Position numbers and translations under genes: made by a program
DNA from: GCA-2684655 sp045105235
GTDB taxonomy: Bacteria; Planctomycetota; UBA1135; UBA2386
DNA: 64,000 nt
NCBI GenBank assembly: GCA_045105235.1
Contig: JBGCDH010000010.1
Coordinates: 39,876-103,875 of the forward strand
Reading direction: 5' to 3'
Notes under the pieces: model-generated
Databases searched by the model: none
What the model saw: the letters and a program-made list of their open reading frames with translations, nothing else
What the model was told of the DNA's origin: nothing
In this document: positions 28,731 through 36,519 of the stretch, in pieces
How the letters are laid out: every line of letters starts with the position of its first letter
Position numbering within the stretch: position 1 is the stretch's first letter

Positions 28731-30439
28731 GGCAAAACCTGACGGCGGAGCTCGGCCACGTCAACCTTGCCGTTGGCGTTGAGCGGCAAAGCAGAGACCA
28801 ACGCGATGTGCGCCGGCATCATGTAGGACGGCAGGCGCGAGCGACAGCGACGACGGATGGCGGCGAGCTGCGCGGCGTCCTGGCTGGCTCGTTCGTCGCG
28901 TTTGCCGGGATCCGCGGGATCCGGCTGGCCGGCGAGCGGCCGCGATGCGCCGACGCAACACAAGACGATGCGGTGCCCGTCGGCGCCGCCATCGACGCCG
29001 AACACGAACGTCTGCACAACGCCCGGCAAGCCGCGCACCGCGTCAGCGACTTCGTCGGGCGAGACGCGGTGCCCCTGCACCTTGAGCATGCGGTCGAGTC
29101 GCGCCACAAAGTAGTGCCGGCCCTGTGCGTCGCGCCGGACCAGATCGCCCGAGTAGACCACGGTCTTGCCGCCGCCGCGCGGATCCGGCCGGAAGCGCAC
29201 CGCGGCGGCGTCCGGCCGCTGCCAGTAGCCGCTCGCCACCAGTTCGCCGGCGTGCACGAGCTCGCCACGAACGTCGCGGCCGGTCTCGGCGGTGGCTTCG
29301 GCGTTGGTATCGGCGTAGGAATCGGCGTAGGAATCGGCTGCCGCGTCGGCGAGGACCTCGCCCGTGTCCGGATCGACGAGCAGCAGCTCGACGCCTTCGA
29401 TGGCGTAGCCAAACGAGTCGGGATAGTCGGCGAGCTCTGCCGGCGGCAGGTAGGCGCTGCGAAAGGCCTCGGTGAGGCCATACATCGCAAACACCGCCAC
29501 GTGCGGCCAGCTGGCGCGCAGCCCCGCCGAATCTGCCGGGCGCAGCGCGCCGCCGCTGTTGGTGACAAACCGCAGGCTCTCGCCGTGCCCATCCTCCATC
29601 AGGCCGCTCTCGAGTGCGGTGCGCACCTCGTGCCACAGCGACGGTACGCCGGCCAGTCCCGTCGGACGATGCCGCAGCAGCAGCTGGGCGAGCTCGCCGG
29701 CGCCGAGGTATTCGACCGGCGTCAGCGCCGCGCCCGCGTGTAGGGCGCACAGCAGCTGGTTGAGGCCGTAGTCAAAGCTGAACGACAGCAGCGCCAACAG
29801 ATGGTCCGACTCGCAGAGTTCGGTGTAGCCCGAGACGATTTCCGCCCCGCGCACAAGGTTGCGGTGCGTTTGCACGATGCCCTTGGCTTTGCCGGTGCTG
29901 CCGCTCGTGTAGAGGAGGACGGCGGCGTTGTCGGGCTGCGCGGCAGGACCAGCTGGCGCAGCGGTTCCAGCTGGCGCTGCCCCCAGGACCTCGGCCACGT
30001 CGAGCGTCGTCACGCCTCGCATCAGTTCGTCCACGTCGGCCAACGCCACCGTCCGCAGAGCACTCGTAACAACAAGCCGAGGCGCGCAGTCGGCCAGCAC
30101 GTGGGCGATCTGATCGCTCTTGAGCTTGGCGTGCATCGGCACCGCTACGCAGCCCGCGTGCATCACCGCCAGCAGCACAGCAGCCACCTCGCCGCCGCGC
30201 GGCAGCAGCACCGCGACGCGTTCGCCCGGCTGGACGCCGGCCGCGCGCAGAACCTCCGAGGCGCGCTGCACATCGCCGACAAACTGCCCGAAGGTGCGGG
30301 TCACGGTGCGCGGCGCCCCCTGCGCTCGATCGTCCTCTAGGGCGCCGCTCGGACCGCTGTCGCCGCGCGGGTAGAGGAAGGCACGATCGGCGAATCGCTG
30401 GCCCGCTCGATCTAGCAACGCTGGAATGGTCGCAGTCAT
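28712..30439 (-). CDS. AMP-dependent acyl-CoA synthetase/ligase family protein
   Basis: A 575-residue adenylate-forming enzyme. Seen: P-loop LLYTSGSTGKAKGIV, FSFDYGLNQLLCALHAGAAL, MYGLTEAFRSAYLPP, YSGDLVRRDAQGR, and a C-terminal lysine in LPLNANGKVDVAELRR. The FDYGLNQLL and LTEAFRS features recall acyl-AMP ligases from exosortase-type or polyketide clusters, but no acyl-carrier gene is next to it. An odd insertion rich in Asp, Ala and Glu (DSYADSYADTNAEATAETG), coded by 12-bp repeats, sits before the hinge. ATG 30439 is used because the only earlier in-frame start (GTG 30541) lies inside the tRNA-Glu terminator hairpin. Confidence 0.87.
   Translation of the reverse strand: MTATIPALLDRAGQRFADRAFLYPRGDSGPSGALEDDRAQGAPRTVTRTFGQFVGDVQRASEVLRAAGVQPGERVAVLLPRGGEVAAVLLAVMHAGCVAVPMHAKLKSDQIAHVLADCAPRLVVTSALRTVALADVDELMRGVTTLDVAEVLGAAPAGTAAPAGPAAQPDNAAVLLYTSGSTGKAKGIVQTHRNLVRGAEIVSGYTELCESDHLLALLSFSFDYGLNQLLCALHAGAALTPVEYLGAGELAQLLLRHRPTGLAGVPSLWHEVRTALESGLMEDGHGESLRFVTNSGGALRPADSAGLRASWPHVAVFAMYGLTEAFRSAYLPPAELADYPDSFGYAIEGVELLLVDPDTGEVLADAAADSYADSYADTNAEATAETGRDVRGELVHAGELVASGYWQRPDAAAVRFRPDPRGGGKTVVYSGDLVRRDAQGRHYFVARLDRMLKVQGHRVSPDEVADAVRGLPGVVQTFVFGVDGGADGHRIVLCCVGASRPLAGQPDPADPGKRDERASQDAAQLAAIRRRCRSRLPSYMMPAHIALVSALPLNANGKVDVAELRRQVLPCTDKS
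29303..29338. repeat. 12-bp tandem repeat (about 3 copies) in the AMP-ligase gene
   Basis: Two exact copies of gtaggaatcggc (29315-29338) follow one diverged copy (29303-29314). On the minus strand they encode ADSY units in a loop of the ligase. Confidence 0.75.
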
Positions 30440-30520
30440 GCTTTGCGGGCCGTATCGCTTGTCCTCGGAAGGTGCCGGCAGCCGTGGAGGCCAATCGCCA
30501 AGAGCCAAGATATCAGGAGG

Positions 30521-30560
30521 CAAAAAAGAAGGCCTCGTCACTTTGCAGCGACGAGGCCTT
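30521..30560 (-). terminator. rho-independent terminator after tRNA-Glu
   Basis: A perfect 11-bp inverted repeat, AAGGCCTCGTC at 30529-30539 and its complement at 30550-30560. On the minus strand it is followed by CTTTTTTG (30527-30521). It begins 3 bp after the tRNA 3' end. Confidence 0.92.
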
Positions 30561-30563
30561 AGC

Positions 30564-30641
30564 TGGTATCCCGTAGGGGATTTGAACCCCTGTTGCTAGA
30601 ATGAAAATCTAGAGTCCTAGACCAGGCTAGACGAACGGGAC
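30564..30641 (-). tRNA. tRNA-Glu (anticodon UUC)
   Basis: On the minus strand the acceptor GTCCCGT pairs with ACGGGAT (one G-U). The anticodon stem CTAGA/TCTAG encloses TTTTCAT, giving anticodon TTC. The T arm is CAGGGGTTCAAATCCCCT, and CCA is encoded at 30566-30564. It is followed by a clear terminator and lies downstream of scpB on the same strand. Confidence 0.96.
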
Positions 30642-30801
30642 CTGGATTCGGGCGGCGAGTCTACCCATCTGGGAAACAAACGCAAGCCCATGTCTTCGAT
30701 TCTTCGGCCTCAACTCTTCGGCCTCAGCTCTGCTGCGGCACAAACTCTGCGGCCTCGATTCTGCCACCGCGATGTCGACGACGAAACGGAGCCGCGAGCA
30801 C

Positions 30802-32079
30802 TCAGCCGAGGTTCTTCCACTCCTTGACGCTCGGCAGCTCATCGAGGCTTTCCAAACCGAAGCGTTCGAGGAACTGCGGCGTGGTGCCGTACTGGAGCGG
30901 CCGGCCCGGCACATCAGCGCGGCCGGTGACCTTGACGAGCTTGTGCTGCAGCAGCGTGCGCAGCATCGGGCCGGCCTTGACGCCGCGGATCGATTCGATC
31001 TCGCCGCGCATGACGGGCTGCTGGTAGGCGATCACCGCGAGCGTCTCGAGCGCCGCGGGCGACAGCTTTTCGAGCTTCTTGACGCCCTTGAGGCGCTGCA
31101 GATACGGGAACGATCGCGCGCTCGACATCCAGCGCACGCTTTCGCCTACGCGAGAAAGTTCGACCGGCAGCTCCAGGCCGCGCAGCTGTTCTTGCAGCAC
31201 GTCGAGAGCCTGCTCGACGAGCTTCTGGCTGGTATTGCAGGCCTGCGCCAGACGGAAGACGGTCATGCCTTCGCGTGACGTCAGCATCAGCACGTAGATC
31301 ACCTTGGCAATCTCCGCGGGGTCTTCGAGCTCGGGAACGATCGGCAGACCGTCTTCGCCAAGTTCGGCCTCGCCGAGATCGCCGTCGTCGAGATCCGCCA
31401 AATCCTGCTGCACCGAGGCCGTGTGCGCTTCTTGCGCCACAGCGGTGACCGCTTCGTCGGCGTCGATCGAGTCCTCGTCGCCTTGGCTGTCGCCAAGCGC
31501 GATGCCCTCCTCCGCCGAGTCCTCCTCCGCGAGATCGTCGCCTGCCAGATCGTCGCCCGCCAGATCGTCGCCTGCCAGATCGTCGCCCGCCAGATCGTCG
31601 CCGGCCAGATCTACGCCCGTCTCATCACCCGTCGCGTCATCCCCAGCCGCCGGCTGCGTCTCTGCATCCGCCTCAGCATCCGCTTGAGCATCCGCCTCCG
31701 CTTCAGAATCCGCCGACAGGTGCTCCTCGGCAGCAGGTTCCTCCGGCAGCTCCGCCTCTTGCGCGGACTCGGAAGAATCCGATTCCGAGCCGTCGGCCTC
31801 CGCACTCGGACGCGGAGGCGTTGGAGCCTCTTCGGGTGCGTCCTCCGACGAAGGCTCGCCCGGCAAATTCATCGCCAGACCAGCAAGGCGGCCGCCCCAC
31901 TCCGGTTCCGAGCCACCGCGCTCCAAAGGGTTGGCATGATCTTCCGCCCGCGCTTCGTCGACCCCCTCGTCGACGAGCCCGCGCTCGAATCGTGCCAATT
32001 CTTCGGGACCTTTCTGGCGTTCGCTGACCGGAGTCGCGCCGGTGGAATCCGGCGGCAACTCACGCGAGATGTCGTCCAT
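30802..32079 (-). CDS. scpB: segregation and condensation protein B with long acidic repeat extension
   Basis: The last about 170 residues (253-425) are a normal ScpB: two winged-helix domains with REGMTVFRLAQACNTSQKLV, KLSPAALETLAVIAYQQPV, MRGEIESIRGVKAGPMLRTL and GRADVPGRPLQYGTT. ScpB dimers join ScpA and SMC in chromosome condensation. Ahead of it is a 252-residue extension, very rich in Asp, Glu and Ala, with five LAGDD repeats and AEADAQAD-type repeats; usual ScpB proteins are about 180-200 residues and lack it. The codon composition matches the rest of the gene. scpA is not seen in the window. It lies 31 bp after the parvulin-like gene, at the end of the pseudopilin operon. Whether the extension is functional is unknown. 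Confidence 0.92.
   Translation of the reverse strand: MDDISRELPPDSTGATPVSERQKGPEELARFERGLVDEGVDEARAEDHANPLERGGSEPEWGGRLAGLAMNLPGEPSSEDAPEEAPTPPRPSAEADGSESDSSESAQEAELPEEPAAEEHLSADSEAEADAQADAEADAETQPAAGDDATGDETGVDLAGDDLAGDDLAGDDLAGDDLAGDDLAEEDSAEEGIALGDSQGDEDSIDADEAVTAVAQEAHTASVQQDLADLDDGDLGEAELGEDGLPIVPELEDPAEIAKVIYVLMLTSREGMTVFRLAQACNTSQKLVEQALDVLQEQLRGLELPVELSRVGESVRWMSSARSFPYLQRLKGVKKLEKLSPAALETLAVIAYQQPVMRGEIESIRGVKAGPMLRTLLQHKLVKVTGRADVPGRPLQYGTTPQFLERFGLESLDELPSVKEWKNLG
31531..31610. repeat. 15-bp tandem repeat array in scpB (alternating 30-bp higher-order unit)
   Basis: About five copies of cagatcgtcgcc(t/c)gc, with t and c alternating between copies. The array is in frame and encodes LAGDD repeats on the minus strand. 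There are no unique spacers, so it is not a CRISPR array. Confidence 0.9.
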
Positions 32080-32110
32080 AACTCGTTTCTATCAGGCCGC
32101 ATCGCCGTTG

Positions 32111-33196
32111 TCACTTGGCAGCCGCACCGGAAACCACCGGATCCGGCTCAGGATTCGCTCCGGGTGACCGCTGCGACTCAACCTGCTGCCGCCACCGAAG
32201 CGTGTAGGCGGTCGTCTCCAACGGCGTGATCGGCGCCTTTTCGAGGTCTGCGTCGATCTCGGCACGCACGCGATCAAACGCCACGTCGCGGCCTGGCTGA
32301 TGCTCAAGGCAATAGACCACAAACCAGCGCTCCTCCCCGCCCCAGCTGGCCAAGAACGGCTCGCTGACGGCCCCCGTTTCGAGGTCAAAAGCAGCCTTCG
32401 CAGCCGGGTGTTGGAACCCCCGCCCAAATGGCGGCAGCAGGCCGCCATCGCGGCGCGACGGGTCCTCGGACCAGCGCAGCGCCAGCGTCGCAAAGTCCGC
32501 GCCCACGCGAACCTTGTCGACGACCTCGCGCACGACGCTCTCTTCCTTGTGCACCAAGAAGCGCACCTGGACCCGATCCTCGCGCAGCGCCAGGTAGCGC
32601 AGCACGTAGCCCTGGTAGAGACGCTGCGCCGTGCGCAGCCGCAGGCCACGGCGCCAGTCGTCCTCGCGCATGCCAAACAGCCGCCAGACGTAGTCACCAA
32701 ACTCCATTCCCGGCAGCTCGTCCTGCACCTGCCGACGCAGCTTGCGCTCTTCTTCGGCGGCGAGTTCCTCGACCCGCGGCTCGGCGACTCGGATCGCATA
32801 CTGCTCGGCATGACGCGCAACCAGCACGTCAAACACCAACAGATCCACCGCAGACAAGGCCAGCTTGGGATTGGCGCTCAGCAGCCGGGTAAAGGCGTGG
32901 CTCTGGCGCAAGACCAGCTCCCCCACGCGCGCCACCTCACGATCCTCGTGGTTCGATGCCGGCAGCAGGACTTCGGGACCGAGCCCCTTGGCGAATCGCG
33001 GCGGCACCGGCGGCACCATCTCGGGCGGCGTCGTCGGCAGCGGATCCGCTTCGCGCGCGAGCACCGGAACCCGCGGGTCGCCGCCCGCGGCACAGCCGCT
33101 CATGGCCAACACGCACAGCGCTGCCAGAGCAGCGATCGGCGCAGATGCGGCCGTTCGCCAAGCGCTCCGCAACGCACCCAGCCGAGTACCGCGCAT
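32111..33196 (-). CDS. parvulin-like peptidyl-prolyl isomerase lipoprotein (SurA/PrsA-like)
   Basis: A 361-residue protein. ATG 33196 (MRGTRLGALRS) overlaps the upstream stop by one base (TGATG) and gives a signal ending in LCVLAMSGCAAG, a lipobox. A SurA-like helical part follows (VDLLVFDVLVARHAEQYAIR, LAAEEERKLRRQVQDELPG). A parvulin domain then runs from about 235 (VQVRFLVHKEESVV, VGADFATLALRWSEDPSRRD, GGLLPPFGRGFQHP). It would assist folding of exported proteins outside the cytoplasmic membrane and fits as a chaperone for the pseudopilin products upstream. Whether isomerase activity is kept is uncertain, because the aromatic active-site residues cannot be aligned with confidence by eye. 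Confidence 0.8.
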   Translation of the reverse strand: MRGTRLGALRSAWRTAASAPIAALAALCVLAMSGCAAGGDPRVPVLAREADPLPTTPPEMVPPVPPRFAKGLGPEVLLPASNHEDREVARVGELVLRQSHAFTRLLSANPKLALSAVDLLVFDVLVARHAEQYAIRVAEPRVEELAAEEERKLRRQVQDELPGMEFGDYVWRLFGMREDDWRRGLRLRTAQRLYQGYVLRYLALREDRVQVRFLVHKEESVVREVVDKVRVGADFATLALRWSEDPSRRDGGLLPPFGRGFQHPAAKAAFDLETGAVSEPFLASWGGEERWFVVYCLEHQPGRDVAFDRVRAEIDADLEKAPITPLETTAYTLRWRQQVESQRSPGANPEPDPVVSGAAAK

Positions 33197-34701
33197 CAGT
33201 GGGCCTTGAAGCTCCGCACGTACTTCGTTTGCTGACAGAGGAAGCACTTGGCGCGCACCATCTGCCCGTTGCCGTTCATCTCCGGCGTCGTGCCCGCGCC
33301 GTAGCACGAGATGCACTGCTGCGCCGACGCAAAGTCGAGCTTGAGGTCGCCGCCGTATTCCGCGTAGTAGGCGCGCAGCCAGCTGACGCGCTCCTTGCGC
33401 GTCGCGCTCTGCCACCAACCTTCATCGGTCTGGTCGCGCTTCTCGGCGCCCGACTGTTGGGCGCGCTGGCGGCGCTGCATCGCCTGGCGCAGCGCCTTGG
33501 TGAAGCGGTCGATCTCGCGGCTGCTGCCGGCCTGCTTGGTGGCGCCTTCCCGCTTGGCTTCGGCCCCGCCGACCGCGGTGTCCTTGATGATCTCCTTGGC
33601 CCCGAGAACCCAGGAGCCGACACCGTAGCTGAAGTGCTCCGAGCGCTTGCCAACCGGAAAGCTCTCACGCTGCGACCAAAGATCGAGAATCTCTTCGTTC
33701 GGCAGCTCGAGCTGCTTGGCGAGTCGCGCCACGATGTCGTCGCGCATGCCGTTTTCGGCATAGGCCCTGGCGGCCTGCAGCGTCGAGCCGTCGCCGGCCA
33801 CGTGCTTGTCGGCCACCGTCGCAATCGAACGGCGCCACTGGTCGGAGACCCGCTGCGCCAAGAAGCGCGATCGCGCCTGCTCGAAGCGCTTTTCTTCGCG
33901 CTCGAACTCCGCCTTGAGCTTGCTGCGTGGAAACTGCTTCGCAAACGTCTCGATCACTTCGCGACCGCGTTCAAAGTCCTTCAGCTTGCCGCGGCTGCGC
34001 GCGATTTGCAGCTGCTCGAGCATGCCGAGCTCTTTGGCCGCTTCCTTGAAGCGCTTGAGCCGGTCGACCAGCGTCGCCAGCTTGTTCTTGTCGTCGGCGT
34101 TGTCGAGCTCTTCGGCGAGCTTCAGGTGCTCCGCTGCACGGTCGTAGTCGCGGAACTTGATCAGCTCCTCCGCCAGCAGCATGTGGCGGTTGGCCTTATC
34201 GCCCGGCACCATCTCCGACAGCTTTTCGGCGTAGAACTCATCCTTGGTGTAGACCTGCGTCGCCGGCACATCAATCTTGCTAACGCCCAGCAGGTTGCCG
34301 CGCGGCACCGGGTAGTTGACGCCCTTGACCGAGACGACCAGCGGGTCGGCGGTTGGATTGACGATGCGCCCGATGACCGACTGGCGCGTGCCGCTCAGCA
34401 GGTAGCGCACTTCGTCGGCGCGCGCCATCAGCTGGTCCTGGCCGCTGCCGATCAGCTCGAACTTCTTCTTGATCTGGGTGGAGCTCGCCACGCTCAAGTG
34501 GTCCCAGCGCAGATCGAGCATGCCGCCGTTGTCGAGTCGGCGCACGCGCAGGCCGTCCCCATCGGCTTCGATGACGTTGGCGAGCATGACGCGGCCGTCG
34601 GCCAGCTGCACCGACTGCGCCCGCAGCGCCGACGCGGCGCCTGCGAACATCGTCAGGCCGAACGCGACCGCAAACAGGATCGGGGAACACAAACTACGCA
34701 T
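33196..34701 (-). CDS. conserved exported protein with C-terminal Cys motif
   Basis: A 501-residue protein. ATG 34701 is chosen for its signal peptide (LFAVAFGLTMFAGAASALRA). A small-barrel-like region comes next (VQLADGRVMLANVIEADGDG, LDLRWDHLSV), then long helical stretches with many Lys/Arg/Glu (LAEELDNADDKNKLATLVDR, FEREEKRFEQARSRFLAQR). Near the end CISCYGAG and, about 18 residues later, CFLC make a CxxC...CxxC pair that could bind zinc or be a haem-free remnant. It lies in the pseudopilin operon and overlaps the parvulin-like gene. I do not recognise a characterised family. Confidence 0.75.
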   Translation of the reverse strand: MRSLCSPILFAVAFGLTMFAGAASALRAQSVQLADGRVMLANVIEADGDGLRVRRLDNGGMLDLRWDHLSVASSTQIKKKFELIGSGQDQLMARADEVRYLLSGTRQSVIGRIVNPTADPLVVSVKGVNYPVPRGNLLGVSKIDVPATQVYTKDEFYAEKLSEMVPGDKANRHMLLAEELIKFRDYDRAAEHLKLAEELDNADDKNKLATLVDRLKRFKEAAKELGMLEQLQIARSRGKLKDFERGREVIETFAKQFPRSKLKAEFEREEKRFEQARSRFLAQRVSDQWRRSIATVADKHVAGDGSTLQAARAYAENGMRDDIVARLAKQLELPNEEILDLWSQRESFPVGKRSEHFSYGVGSWVLGAKEIIKDTAVGGAEAKREGATKQAGSSREIDRFTKALRQAMQRRQRAQQSGAEKRDQTDEGWWQSATRKERVSWLRAYYAEYGGDLKLDFASAQQCISCYGAGTTPEMNGNGQMVRAKCFLCQQTKYVRSFKAH

Positions 34702-34772
34702 CGACAACTCCAAGGGGCCCGATTGGGGAACGACAGCCCGCTGCGGGCTCTTCTGTGGGCGAACGGCTTCGA

Positions 34773-35276
34773 TCATCTCGGCGCCGTGCCCCCAACGCTA
34801 CGAAAGGATGATACCCGATCGCGCAGCGGCAGTTGCCGCGGCACGACCCGCAAGAACTCAGCGACGGACTCTTCGCCTTCGTCGAACCATCTCGCTTCGA
34901 TTTTCACGAGCCAGACCAGCGGGTAGTCCTCGTCGGCGACGGCCGACGCCGACCAGGTCATGCCCGGAAAACCCGCGACGGTTTGCTCCGTCAGCGGCAC
35001 AAAGTCCAGCAGCGTAGGCACGCTGGCCCCTTCCTCCGCCGACTGGATGCACTCCTGGCGCACGCGCTGCATCGCCAGCTCGCACAGCGCCGCCAGCTCG
35101 TGACGGGCGTCGGTCGTGCGCCGCTGGGCGACGCTCGACGACAGGGCACCGAGCAGCGCCGTGCTGGCGAACAGCAGGATGCCGAGCGCCGCCAGCATCT
35201 CGACCAGCGTGAAGCCGGCCTGCGAATGCGCTGCACGCGCTCGCTTGGGATCAGTTGCCTGCACGCCCGCCTCCAT
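34773..35276 (-). CDS. GspI-like minor pseudopilin
   Basis: A 167-residue protein with a prepilin leader of about 21 residues ending in Gly (HSQAG), then FTLVEMLAALGILLFASTAL, the processed N-terminal helix with Glu at position 5. The C-terminal part is a small beta domain (TWSASAVADEDYPLVWLVKI). ATG 35276 is used; it overlaps the GspJ-like gene by 26 bp. Order and size fit GspI. It would be part of the tip of a type II secretion or pilus-like fibre. Confidence 0.8.
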   Translation of the reverse strand: MEAGVQATDPKRARAAHSQAGFTLVEMLAALGILLFASTALLGALSSSVAQRRTTDARHELAALCELAMQRVRQECIQSAEEGASVPTLLDFVPLTEQTVAGFPGMTWSASAVADEDYPLVWLVKIEARWFDEGEESVAEFLRVVPRQLPLRDRVSSFRSVGGTAPR

Positions 35277-36519
35277 GGTTCCAGTCGTCCTTGTGGTGCA
35301 GGATGGGCACCACAAACTCCACCGTGCGGCCAACGTGCACGCGAATCTGGTCGTCATGCTCAATGGCTTTGGTGCCGCGCTGGCCGCGCCGCAGGCCGAT
35401 CAAGCGGTCGCCGTCGCGACGGGCATAGCGGATCCACTCGCCGCCGAGCTTGACGAAGCCGTTCTCGTCGCGGCCCGGAAAGGCAGCGCCGTTGTAGAGG
35501 CCCAGCGAGCTGTCGTCCGGCGACAGCGCACCGTCGAGCACACCTTCCGGCGTGCCGTCGGCCGGCGCCGCGACCACGCAGCGCACCAGGATCGCGTGTG
35601 GGTGCACGTCGTCGCTGGGATCGTCTTCGCTGTCCGGCCCCGCGTCGAGCGGGAACACGCCACCACCGCGCGCATCGATCAACCAGCCGCCGCGCGCGCT
35701 GTCCCACACGCCGAGTGGCTCACCGCTCGGCGGCGCTTCGGGAAAGCTCTGCAGCGGCCCGCGGTCGTCGCCCCACGAGGTCGTTTGCTGCGACCACAGC
35801 AAGAACTCGCAGTGCAGCAGGTCCTGCAGAATCGGCTCGGTGGTTTCGTAGACGAGCATGCCGGGCAGATCGCCGGAGCCCGGCTCCATGACTTCAAAAG
35901 GATCGGCGAGCCGATCGGGACCGACCGGAAACATCTGCTCCGGCAAGAACCAGCCGGCGCGCACTTCGACCAGCGCGGCGTCGCCACCCTCCTGGCGCCA
36001 CGGCAGCAGCATCAGGTTGCCAACGCCGCGCAGCGGCAGGCCGCGCTTGCGCCGCTCGACTTCGGCGGTGAGTTCTTCGCCATCGAGCTCGGGCTGTTCG
36101 CGCAGGATGTCGGGCAGCAGCAGCTTGTGCATGATCGACAGCTCCCGCTCGGGATCGAGGTGCACGGCGCCGCGCACCATCTGCACGCGGCTCGCGTCGC
36201 GTTCAGGCTGGCTCGGCAAGCCCACCGGCAGCATCTGCACCACGAATCGGTCATCGGCCTTGGCCCGCTCGCGGCCGCCGATGCTGCCGCGCAAGCGCGA
36301 CAGCTCGGTCTGCAGCACTCGCTGGGCCTTGCTGGCGCGGTCCGCCATCTGCTGGCCGGACTCCCCCTCGCGAAACATCGTCAGGCCCGAGTCCACGAGC
36401 TGCGTCAGCATCAGCAGAAAGCCCGTCAGGATGCCCATGACGACCAGCAGCTCAATCAGCGTGAAGCCTCGCTCGCCGGCCCGTCTGGTGGCGATCGCGT
36501 GTTGCGTACAAACACTCAT
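35251..36519 (-). CDS. GspJ-like pseudopilin (long)
   Basis: A 422-residue protein: leader MSVCTQHAIATRRAGERG, then FTLIELLVVMGILTGFLLML. Typical GspJ is about 200 residues; here a large soluble domain is added (LPWRQEGGDAALVEVRAGWF, EYRTVEFVV-like end VGRTVEFVVPILHHKDDW). It overlaps the giant GspK-like gene by 4 bp. The order J, I after K and H fits a minor-pseudopilin complex. It is probably a tip component. Confidence 0.8.
   Translation of the reverse strand: MSVCTQHAIATRRAGERGFTLIELLVVMGILTGFLLMLTQLVDSGLTMFREGESGQQMADRASKAQRVLQTELSRLRGSIGGRERAKADDRFVVQMLPVGLPSQPERDASRVQMVRGAVHLDPERELSIMHKLLLPDILREQPELDGEELTAEVERRKRGLPLRGVGNLMLLPWRQEGGDAALVEVRAGWFLPEQMFPVGPDRLADPFEVMEPGSGDLPGMLVYETTEPILQDLLHCEFLLWSQQTTSWGDDRGPLQSFPEAPPSGEPLGVWDSARGGWLIDARGGGVFPLDAGPDSEDDPSDDVHPHAILVRCVVAAPADGTPEGVLDGALSPDDSSLGLYNGAAFPGRDENGFVKLGGEWIRYARRDGDRLIGLRRGQRGTKAIEHDDQIRVHVGRTVEFVVPILHHKDDWNHGGGRAGN

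Noticed and set aside
30521..30560. GTG 30541 as the start of the AMP-ligase
   Set aside because: It lies within the stem of the tRNA-Glu terminator, so the ATG at 30439 is preferred.
31531..31610. Possible CRISPR array
   Set aside because: The 15-bp units are contiguous, have no spacers and lie in frame in scpB; no cas gene is present in the window.
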